Assembly (NCBI GenBank): GCA_020353515.1
Contig: CP070695.1
Span: 4,228,931-4,292,930, forward strand
Source: Candidatus Heimdallarchaeota archaeon
Lineage (GTDB): Archaea > Asgardarchaeota > Heimdallarchaeia > Hodarchaeales > Hodarchaeaceae
Reading direction: 5' to 3'
Length of the DNA stretch: 64,000 bases
Shown here: positions 58,401 through 64,000 of the stretch, in pieces
How positions within the stretch are numbered: the first letter of the stretch is position 1
Layout: each line of letters opens with the position of its first letter
The notes under the pieces: generated by a model
What the model saw: the letters and a program-made list of their open reading frames with translations, nothing else
The model's database searches: none
What the model was told of the DNA's origin: nothing
Translations under genes and position numbers: made by a program

Positions 58401-58512
58401 TAGAAAGTTTTCTCAAGTCTATTTCTTTTTTAGTTTCTACATTAAATTCTACAAAATCAAATTTTGAAAGTAAAAAGGTTTGATTATTCATCAACCTTAT
58501 TGTAACGTCCAT
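55471..58512 (-). CDS. Three-part fusion: ROK-type sugar kinase, glucosamine-6-phosphate deaminase (NagB) and LmbE-like domain
   Basis: A 1013-residue protein. Residues 1-115 form a domain of unknown kind. Residues 116-395 are a ROK kinase: GLGVEVGGKTINGV, ENDANVIALGE (catalytic Asp222), AGELGH and the zinc motif CGCGNKGCLEA. Residues 400-665 are NagB: LGLATGSTPI, NLDEYYP and HIGFNESGS, with about nine extra residues (ESFYTEKRE) before GGHIGF. Residues 740-960 resemble the LmbE/PIG-L domain fused to NagB in Bacteroidota, sharing SGNI, LNLPFYET and DPHG, but its metal motif HPDD has become RPGD. Together it could turn GlcN into fructose-6-phosphate. NagB alone would need NagA to handle GlcNAc-6-P. 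No ribosome-binding site is visible. Confidence 0.85.
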   Translation of the reverse strand: MDVTIRLMNNQTFLLSKFDFVEFNVETKKEIDLRKLSIKIFNIINIFGPKAIVLECEDKALQSYLIKSLSFSLQNKFTFEKLGGGVQILTSLPFYSEEPISLTSKIKKLGQFENQIGLGVEVGGKTINGVCIDGNGNIIKRSGRSIKKEEGYRSVINSIIDLIKELLESLNPDKIKSVGIGIPGGIGPIVVRRMIAMGDFHDINLKAEIETAIGHPTFIENDANVIALGEKEISRIDGDFFTLTLGESVGGGIIINDRIVHGENYFAGELGHIIIDDTVDASVCGCGNKGCLEAKMSTISDLTEEKLDEIANDVAKAIKIIVDLTNIDQVLIGSNIVKFGYNFYETVRDNLKTRFIPKITPVQVYESSLERFPETERKFVGAIGAAIMGMQKVGEISEKVVVVIKKDDQEMGKAAAQIVAEQIRRKPNTVLGLATGSTPISMYKELVRMHKEENLDFSKVTTFNLDEYYPLEKENSQSYHTFMHYWLFNQININPKNVHIPNGECSEKDLESYCESFEQLVQKAGGIDIQILGIGESFYTEKREIHGGHIGFNESGSDFFSRTRKVGLAEKTRVDNSRFFQSMEEVPRYAVTMGIGTILDARRIILLASGEHKALIIKEAVEGKITPFIPASALQTHVNTTFLIEEGAASKLSRMSYPWLFFDMDWMNETDKTETDNTKIDEAIIWVSLTTKKPLTQLDLQDFHNNFLSELLQLFNYNVPRLTSEVLERINEKILFKEKLPRHKNILVISCRPGDDGIIAETVRTLVRNNNNLKIINMVSGNINVKNSDVIDYCKQNLFDKSIIEDIQENTIDMMKLLELKTLVRKSEAIDMHAYMGIPSENQVFLNLPFYETRTIEKIVEISDVDIVPLVTILDQEQPDLIFIPGGITDPHGLKARIVEIFELALKRSTIRKVDLWYYKTTMEEFSVARGNIIVPFSEKEMDLKIIAIQRLSSQQVVDFLTIPGYDPRPLWERIKERNQSVGHILKIAGLVPGEYNYGSIYQVSQYVSDVSL

Positions 58513-58744
58513 TTCAAACCCATTAACATATTTTTTTCAAAGGTCAAATTATACAATTTTTAGTATTATTATTTGTTAAGTACACTTATTCTATCCAGAA
58601 AGTAAATAGACTACAAATACCATATATATATGTATCTATAATTAGTTGGTATTTTCTTACACTTCTATAAAAAGACTGGATCCGTAATACCTCTACTTAT
58701 AATAGAAGTTTTCCAGAAAGACTAAATATAATAAATTTGGTGAG

Positions 58745-59491
58745 ATGACAATATCAGAAAAGAAATTAAAAATCCCAAAAAGAAAAGGGGGAGATTTAAT
58801 CTCGATACTCTATGAAAATTCAATGGAAAATACAAAAAAGCCTCCATTGGTAATATTTTGTCATGGGTTTACAGGAAACAAGTATGAATGGGGCCGATTC
58901 CCGAAAGCTGCAAAAAAAATGAATGAAAAGGGATATAACGCTATTATCTTTGATTTTTCAGGTTCAGGAGAAAATAAAAGGGAAGCTGTTTTATTGTCGA
59001 AACAGGTTAGGGATTTGGAAGATGTGTATGATTGGGCTAAAGAACAACACTATACTGATTTTGCAATAATCGGATTAAGTTTTGGAGGATTAACAGCTCT
59101 AATTGCAAACCTTCCTGTACATGCAGTTATCTTTTGGGCCCCCGCATTCTATCTGAAACAGATCACGGATGATTCACTTTACAGTCATTTTCCGTTTAAA
59201 TTACCTTCTGCTTCTCCTCCAGAAATATTTATTGAAGAAGATTTCATTCATGAATTGAAGCAAATTAATGTTGACAAACATCTTCAGAAATTAAAAATTC
59301 CTTCATTGATTGTTCATGGAGAATTAGATAGAACTGTTAAACCAGAACTATCGAAAAAGGCACAAGGTCAAATGTCATCAAAAGTCAACAATAAGCTTCA
59401 TTTTGTTAAAAATGCAGACCATATGTTTAACGATGAACAATTAGAGGAATTTATTGCAGAAAGCATCAATTGGCTTCAAAAATATCTTTGA
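58745..59491 (+). CDS. Alpha/beta hydrolase
   Basis: A 248-residue serine hydrolase: oxyanion region FCHGFTGNKYEWG, nucleophile Ser in IGLSFGGLTAL, Asp in HGELDRTVKPE and His in NADHMF. No signal peptide. It could be a carbohydrate esterase or acyl hydrolase serving the locus, but many members of this fold act on other esters. The ribosome-binding site is poor, since GGTGA nearly touches the ATG. Confidence 0.85.
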   Translation: MTISEKKLKIPKRKGGDLISILYENSMENTKKPPLVIFCHGFTGNKYEWGRFPKAAKKMNEKGYNAIIFDFSGSGENKREAVLLSKQVRDLEDVYDWAKEQHYTDFAIIGLSFGGLTALIANLPVHAVIFWAPAFYLKQITDDSLYSHFPFKLPSASPPEIFIEEDFIHELKQINVDKHLQKLKIPSLIVHGELDRTVKPELSKKAQGQMSSKVNNKLHFVKNADHMFNDEQLEEFIAESINWLQKYL

Positions 59492-59577
59492 GATTAAGAT
59501 GAAAAATCCCAGATATAATAACAAATAAAAAAAGTAATTAATTTTTCCAAATTAAGCGTGATGAGAGGAGAAGATTA

Positions 59578-60219
59578 ATGAATTCTGTTAATGTTTTAGT
59601 TATTGGAGGCTCGGATATAAAAGTTCACGATTTTTCGGAAATGGGACCCATTTTCAAAGATTTTTTAGAAGATGCTGGCTTCGTGGTAACATTAACGGAA
59701 GATCTCGTCTTTTTTTTGCCTCAAAACATCAAAAAATTTCAAGCTGTAGTGTGTTACACGACAGGAAGAGAATTAACACCAGAACAAGAACAAGGTCTCT
59801 TAAATGCTATTATAGGTTCACCTTGGGGAGAAACTGGTGAACCAAAAACATTTATTGGAGTTCATGGTGCTACCTGTTCTTTTCAAAATTCTCAAGCGTA
59901 TTTAAGAATGCTCGGGGCTAGATTCTTGACTCATCCTCCTTTGGGAGAGAAGTATAACTTTAAGGTGATTAAACCTGACCATCCTACTATGTATGGAATA
60001 TCAGATTTTTCTCTTAAAGATGAATTATACTTGATGGAGATATATCCTCCTATTGAAACTCTTGTAACATGTGATTTCAAGGATTTTCCTCGTCCTATTG
60101 TATGGGTAAAAGCATACGGTCTTGGAAAAATTTTTTACACAGCGTTAGGACATGGGGAAGAACAGATTCGGGATAAGACTTTTCAGAAAATGATCATTAA
60201 TGCACTCAATTGGACCTGA
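59578..60219 (+). CDS. ThuA-like protein
   Basis: A 213-residue protein with the class-I glutamine-amidotransferase-like fold of the ThuA family: NVLVIGGSDIKVHDF at the start, GVHGATCSFQNSQAY (His near the Cys position), and a C-terminal WVKAYGLGKIFYTALGHG, which is the ThuA hallmark (Y-G-K-G-R-V-F-Y-T-x-L-G-H). ThuA proteins occur in carbohydrate-utilisation loci and are linked to trehalose or other sugar breakdown, but their exact reaction is unclear. It ends two bases before the convergent VOC gene. Confidence 0.82.
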   Translation: MNSVNVLVIGGSDIKVHDFSEMGPIFKDFLEDAGFVVTLTEDLVFFLPQNIKKFQAVVCYTTGRELTPEQEQGLLNAIIGSPWGETGEPKTFIGVHGATCSFQNSQAYLRMLGARFLTHPPLGEKYNFKVIKPDHPTMYGISDFSLKDELYLMEIYPPIETLVTCDFKDFPRPIVWVKAYGLGKIFYTALGHGEEQIRDKTFQKMIINALNWT

Positions 60220-60220
60220 T

Positions 60221-60670
60221 CTAATCATGTTCAAGTAGCTCAATCATCACTTTCAGGTCTTTTAGAGAATCGATATAGGCATAGCGACCTCCTGTGTATT
60301 CACCCTTCTGAATTAAAGGTATCTCAATTTTAGCCAGTTCAAGTAATATCTTATTCATTCCATCTATGACAAACGCTATATGGTGAATTCCTTCGCCTTC
60401 CGTATCTAAATGCTCTCTCCATGTACTAGGCTTGTCATCGGGTTCAATGAGTTCAATCTCTAAGTTCTTTAATTTTATGAATGCTAATTTTGCCCTGGCA
60501 TGTGTCGGATTTCCTCTATATTCAGTCTTTGCTTTATCAAAAGGGTCTGTCCAGAACCATTGAGGCTTTTCAGTACCAAACATCTTGGAAAAAATCAGTG
60601 AGGTTTCTTCAATGTTTTTCACAATTATTCCTATTTGTACGATTACTTGATTTTCTAGTATTGCTGACAT
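60221..60670 (-). CDS. VOC-family (glyoxalase-fold) protein, methylmalonyl-CoA-epimerase-like
   Basis: A 149-residue single vicinal-oxygen-chelate module pair: VQIGIIVKNIEETSLIFSKMFG at the N-terminus, then LAFIKLKNLEIELIEPDDKP, and GEGIHHIAFVIDGM with a metal-type His, closing with ATIEL-like KVMIELLEHD. The layout fits methylmalonyl-CoA epimerase or a generic dioxygenase/glyoxalase. Its usual first His is replaced by Gln (VQIG), which weakens the epimerase call. Confidence 0.75.
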   Translation of the reverse strand: MSAILENQVIVQIGIIVKNIEETSLIFSKMFGTEKPQWFWTDPFDKAKTEYRGNPTHARAKLAFIKLKNLEIELIEPDDKPSTWREHLDTEGEGIHHIAFVIDGMNKILLELAKIEIPLIQKGEYTGGRYAYIDSLKDLKVMIELLEHD

Positions 60671-61005
60671 TTATCAAATACTTCCTGCAGATTATTGATT
60701 TGAATCCATTTTATGAACAAATCTAAATCAGCTAATTCTTTCTTTTTGGGCATTTTCTGTACATTATGGTTAATGTATTGTTTAAAGGTATCTGAAGGCG
60801 TTTTAAAAGACTAATGAAATTTATACAAATGACCGAGTGATACAAGAAAATAAACTGGGACGATTTAAAAAGGATGAATGGATTACCTTTATAGTGTCAT
60901 TTTTAACATTCGACTTTCTTCTAAGACGAAAAGTAAAATTCTTTAAGAAATAGCTTTAAGCCAGTGGATTATCACCCAAATGCAGAAACATCAGAGGTGT
61001 AAATA
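60671..61005. other. Intergenic region, no gene seen
   Basis: AT-rich spacer between the VOC gene and the lone permease. It holds several short stop-containing frames and a ribosome-binding site, GAGGTG, just before the ATG at 61006. TTTAAAAAGG near 60866 could be a TATA element. No RNA or repeat was recognised. Confidence 0.45.
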
Positions 61006-61989
61006 ATGAGAAAGGTAGATGTGAGGTGGAAGAAGATCTTTAGTCATCCATCCATGAACTATGTTTTTAAAAAATCTGCTTTTTATTTGGTAGCAATTAT
61101 CATAGCCCTTACATTTGCTTTTTTCGTCCCGAGGTTCATGTCCTCTGCAGAAAGGAATATTTGGGTTGTTTATTTTTTTGACCTAGATAAACCGTTGGTA
61201 GAACAATATCTAATTTTTTGGTCTAATTTAATCCGACTTGATTTAGGCCCATCTTTTACTTACTATCCTATGACTGTAATAGAAGTAATGTTTTTTCCTC
61301 TTATTTACACATCACTTCTAGTAATTCCAGTATTATTCCTAAGTTTCTATGTAGGTAATTGGATTGGGGGTAGAGCTGCATACCTTAAAGGCAGATTAAA
61401 TGATTTGGTTTACTATATTTTACTCTGTGCCCGATCAGCACCGTTTTATTGGCTAGGAATTATCATATTTGTCTATTTTGTGACAGGGGACAATATCTTT
61501 CTTGCACATCCTGGCGGAATCAGTCCTGGAGTTAGTCGAGGATTTACTACAGAATTTTTCATTGATACTTTGCGTCATTATGCTCCAGCATTTCTAACAT
61601 TATTTATTGTCAACATAGGATTCTGGGCATTGGGTATGCGAGCTATGATTCTTTATGAAATGGAGACGTCTTATATTAATTATGCGAGACATTCAGGATT
61701 TAGAAATTCAACATTAAGAAAATATTCACAAAGAAACGCTATTTTACCACAGTTCACTTTGTTGAACATGAGATTGAATGAACTCGTTGGTGAGACATTG
61801 ATATTAGAAAACGTCCTCTTATGGCCTGGGATTGGTGCTCTATATTTAGATTCCATATTATCACGAGACTACCCCCTTGTAACGGGGATTACTATTGTAC
61901 TTTTAGTAATTGCTATTATTGGCAATTTTTTGATCGATGTATCATATGGATTACTAGATCCCCGTATAAGAACTGGATCTAAGACTTAA
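61006..61989 (+). CDS. Lone DppB-like ABC permease, paralogue of the importer permease
   Basis: Extensive similarity by eye to the DppB at 41041-42132, for example NWIGGRAAYLKGRLNDL, APFYWLGI, GDNIFLAHPGGISPG, FFIDTLRHYAP and WPGIGALY, ending DPRIRTG. It has lost about 25 residues around the PGDP motif near the first helix (RFMPGDPATRLL in the other copy; RFMSSAERN here) and the N-terminal extension. No dppC, ATPase or binding protein follows within the window; the next genes are GH130 and GH16. It may pair with the other subunits to change specificity. Confidence 0.85.
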   Translation: MRKVDVRWKKIFSHPSMNYVFKKSAFYLVAIIIALTFAFFVPRFMSSAERNIWVVYFFDLDKPLVEQYLIFWSNLIRLDLGPSFTYYPMTVIEVMFFPLIYTSLLVIPVLFLSFYVGNWIGGRAAYLKGRLNDLVYYILLCARSAPFYWLGIIIFVYFVTGDNIFLAHPGGISPGVSRGFTTEFFIDTLRHYAPAFLTLFIVNIGFWALGMRAMILYEMETSYINYARHSGFRNSTLRKYSQRNAILPQFTLLNMRLNELVGETLILENVLLWPGIGALYLDSILSRDYPLVTGITIVLLVIAIIGNFLIDVSYGLLDPRIRTGSKT

Positions 61990-62075
61990 AAGAATTCTCT
62001 TCTCCCCACAACTTTTAAAGGGAGTTACTCTTTTTCAATAACATTGTTTCTTAGTTGTGAAAGGAGGAATATTGT

Positions 62076-63071
62076 ATGGAAAAAGGATCTGATCAAACCA
62101 TCATTGGTGATAACTTACCAAATATACCTTGGGAAAATAAACCGAAAGATTGTTTTGATGTCGTTTGGCGTTCAGAACGAAATCCTATAATTCCTAGGGA
62201 TTTAATACCTTCCTCGAATAGTATTTTCAACAGTGCTGTAGTTCCTTTTAATGGTGAATTTGCTGGAGTTTTTAGATGTGATGATAAATATCGAAATATG
62301 CGACTACATAAAGGAAAGAGTAAAGATGGTTTAAACTGGGATATCGATGATGAACCTATCTCTTTCATATGTGATAATTCAGATATTGCTACATTTGTCT
62401 ATGGATATGATCCTAGGGTCTGTTGGATAGAGGAACGATTCTATGTGACTTGGTGTAATTGGTATCATGGTCCAACTATTGGTGTTGCATATACTCATGA
62501 TTTTAAAGAATTTTATCAACTAGAAAATACTTTTTTACCTTATAATAGGAATGGTGTGTTATTTCCACGAAAAATCAATGGAAAATATGCGATGGTAAGT
62601 CGACCTAGCGATCGAGGACATACACCTTGGGGAGACATTTTCTATAGTGAGAGCCCTGATATGATTCATTGGGGTCATCATCGCCATGTTATGTCAGCTA
62701 ACTTTGGTTGGCAATCAACAAAGATCGGAGCTGGTCCTATTCCAATTGAAACCACTAAGGGTTGGCTCATGATTTACCATGGTGTGTTAACATCGTGTAA
62801 CGGATTTGTATATAGTATGGGAGCCGCCATACTCGATCTTAAGCGACCTTGGGAGGTCAAGTACCGAACAGGACCATATATTCTATCCCCGCAAAAACTT
62901 TACGAATGTGTTGGGGATGTACCGAATGTCGTATTTCCATGTGCTGCATTAACTGATGCTACAACAGGTCGTATCGCTATCTATTATGGGGCAGCGGACA
63001 CAGTTATCTGTTTAGCCTATACTCAGGTAGACGATCTTATTGAATTTACTCAAACCAATACAATAATATAA
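62076..63071 (+). CDS. GH130 mannoside phosphorylase/mannosidase
   Basis: A five-bladed propeller enzyme of 331 residues with no signal peptide. GH130 hallmarks are YGYDPRV, where Asp112 matches the conserved general acid (D104 in Uhgb_MP as recalled), NRNGVLFPRKINGKYAM, KIGAGPIPIETTKGWLMIYH and the final YYGAADTVICLAY. Members phosphorolyse or hydrolyse beta-mannosides, including Man-beta-1,4-GlcNAc of N-glycans and Man-Glc. A strong ribosome-binding site (AAAGGAGGA) precedes the ATG. Phosphorolytic rather than hydrolytic action is not certain. Confidence 0.82.
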   Translation: MEKGSDQTIIGDNLPNIPWENKPKDCFDVVWRSERNPIIPRDLIPSSNSIFNSAVVPFNGEFAGVFRCDDKYRNMRLHKGKSKDGLNWDIDDEPISFICDNSDIATFVYGYDPRVCWIEERFYVTWCNWYHGPTIGVAYTHDFKEFYQLENTFLPYNRNGVLFPRKINGKYAMVSRPSDRGHTPWGDIFYSESPDMIHWGHHRHVMSANFGWQSTKIGAGPIPIETTKGWLMIYHGVLTSCNGFVYSMGAAILDLKRPWEVKYRTGPYILSPQKLYECVGDVPNVVFPCAALTDATTGRIAIYYGAADTVICLAYTQVDDLIEFTQTNTII

Positions 63072-63144
63072 CAAAGCAAAAGTCATACATGAAATTAGAG
63101 TACTTCAAAGGTACAATTTATTATTTCTTTTAAGAAGCCTGAGG

Positions 63145-64000
63145 ATGATGTCTTATCGTAAATTGTTGGTTATTAGCATTTCAATATTGCTTCTATTGAG
63201 TGGAATGATGTTTTTCTATCTTTTTAACATGATCTCTCAGCCTGTACCCCCTGAAAATAATGATACAACAACTGAACCAACAGATAAGAAACCTGAACCG
63301 ACTTTCCTGGAAGTAGAATATTCATCTTATTTTTGGGAACAATTAACCTGGTCTGATGAGTTCAATTATACTGGTTTTCCGAATGATACTAAATGGAACT
63401 TTGAGATGCGTGGACCAGGTTGGGTTAACGAAGAGGAACAGGAATATGTGAAAGATCTAAATAATTCTTTTGTAGAAAATGATACATTGATTCTAAAAGC
63501 CACTCTCAGCGATAAAATTGGTATTAAATACACATCTGCAAGAATAAATTCACGTTCACATGGTTCTTGGACCTATGGCCGATTTGAAGCTAGGGCCATT
63601 TTACCTCATGGCCGTGGACTCTGGCCTGCAATCTGGATGATGCCTCAGAGCAGCGTTTATGGCTGGTGGCCAGAAAGTGGGGAGATAGATATCATGGAAT
63701 ATGTGGGGTACAATCCTGGGGTTATTCATGGGACGATTCATTGTGAGGCTTATAATCATTTGAGAGGTACCCAGCTAGGAGGATCTACTGTTATTACTGA
63801 CTGTGAGGAACAATTTCATACTTACGCCATTGAATGGTTCCCCAATCGTCTTGATTTCTTTGTAGATGATCTAAAGTACTTTACATTTAATAAAGAAGAA
63901 AATGCTTCCTCCCATACATGGCCATTCGATCAAAACTTTTATTGGATCCTAAATATTGCGGTTGGGGGTTCTTGGGGTGGACTTTATGGAATTGATGACT
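63145..64000 (+). CDS. GH16 laminarinase-type endo-glucanase, partial at the right edge
   Basis: The frame opens with ATG at 63145 (or 63148) after GAGG and runs off the end of the window, so only about 285 residues are visible. An N-terminal membrane/signal helix (LLVISISILLLLSGMMFF) and a Pro/Thr-rich linker precede the GH16 domain: WSDEFNYTGFPNDTKWN, GRFEARAILPHGRGLWPAIW, and the catalytic motif GEIDIMEY (Glu180, Asp182, Glu185). This GEIDIME form is typical of beta-1,3-glucanases. It would cut laminarin-like glucan outside the cell, consistent with the GH17 pair. Confidence 0.9.
   Translation, partial: MMSYRKLLVISISILLLLSGMMFFYLFNMISQPVPPENNDTTTEPTDKKPEPTFLEVEYSSYFWEQLTWSDEFNYTGFPNDTKWNFEMRGPGWVNEEEQEYVKDLNNSFVENDTLILKATLSDKIGIKYTSARINSRSHGSWTYGRFEARAILPHGRGLWPAIWMMPQSSVYGWWPESGEIDIMEYVGYNPGVIHGTIHCEAYNHLRGTQLGGSTVITDCEEQFHTYAIEWFPNRLDFFVDDLKYFTFNKEENASSHTWPFDQNFYWILNIAVGGSWGGLYGIDD

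Noticed and set aside
1..64000. CRISPR arrays, tRNA and rRNA genes
   Set aside because: No regular direct repeats, cloverleaf T-loop patterns or rRNA-like conserved stretches were seen on reading through.

Overview
The window is AT-rich archaeal DNA, most likely from an Asgard archaeon. The evidence is an Arf-like GTPase with a longin-like N-terminal domain, a very large helical protein ending in a RING/PHD-like zinc finger, surface proteins with C-terminal PGF-type anchors, TTG/GTG starts and GGTGA/GGAGG ribosome-binding sites, and pyrimidine-tract terminators. A kynureninase and a kynurenine-formamidase-like cyclase fit Heimdallarchaeia-type Asgards, but that finer placement is inference. 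I saw no tRNA, rRNA, CRISPR array or intact insertion sequence.

Layout. 1-3211: the end of a surface protein, then a nickel/cobalt ECF importer operon on the minus strand (CbiM, PDGLE protein, CbiQ, CbiO) followed by NikR. 3544-11705: housekeeping genes (kynureninase, YaeQ-like, GNAT, DinB/DfsB-like, Pcm, TIM-barrel protein, LMW phosphatase, a 44-residue zinc ribbon, HAD hydrolase, CPBP protease). 12005-21918: a 1024-residue surface protein, a membrane-bound winged-helix regulator, a soluble histidine kinase, the longin-GTPase, a small Lys/Glu-rich protein, an M28 peptidase, an acyl-CoA dehydrogenase and a SnoaL-like protein. 21919-22529: a gene-poor stretch with a transposase-like helix-turn-helix relic. 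22530-29670: oligopeptidase F, an amidohydrolase, the helical-repeat/zinc-finger protein and a cyclase-family hydrolase.

29822-64000 is the most striking part: about 34 kb devoted largely to carbohydrates. It encodes GH20, two tandem GH17, two GH94 phosphorylases, a Dpp/Opp-type ABC importer with its binding protein, GH3, GH116, GH2 (exo-glucosaminidase type), a three-part ROK kinase/NagB/LmbE-like fusion, a lone extra DppB-like permease, GH130 and the start of a GH16 laminarinase-type enzyme. The GH16, GH17 and GH116 proteins carry signal or anchor segments and should act outside the membrane. GH20, GH94, GH3, GH2, GH130 and the fusion lack signals and should be cytosolic.

Proposed working model (inference). 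Surface GH16 and GH17 enzymes cut beta-1,3-glucan. The binding protein and ABC importer bring in the oligosaccharides, and GH94 phosphorylases with GH3 split them. A second arm handles amino sugars: GH20 and the exo-glucosaminidase release GlcNAc and GlcN, and the fusion protein phosphorylates GlcN and deaminates GlcN-6-P to fructose-6-P. Together with GH130 this would suit fungal or algal cell-wall material (beta-glucan, chitin/chitosan, mannosyl-GlcNAc). It would be an archaeal counterpart of a bacterial polysaccharide-utilisation locus. No NagA and no chitinase were seen in the window.
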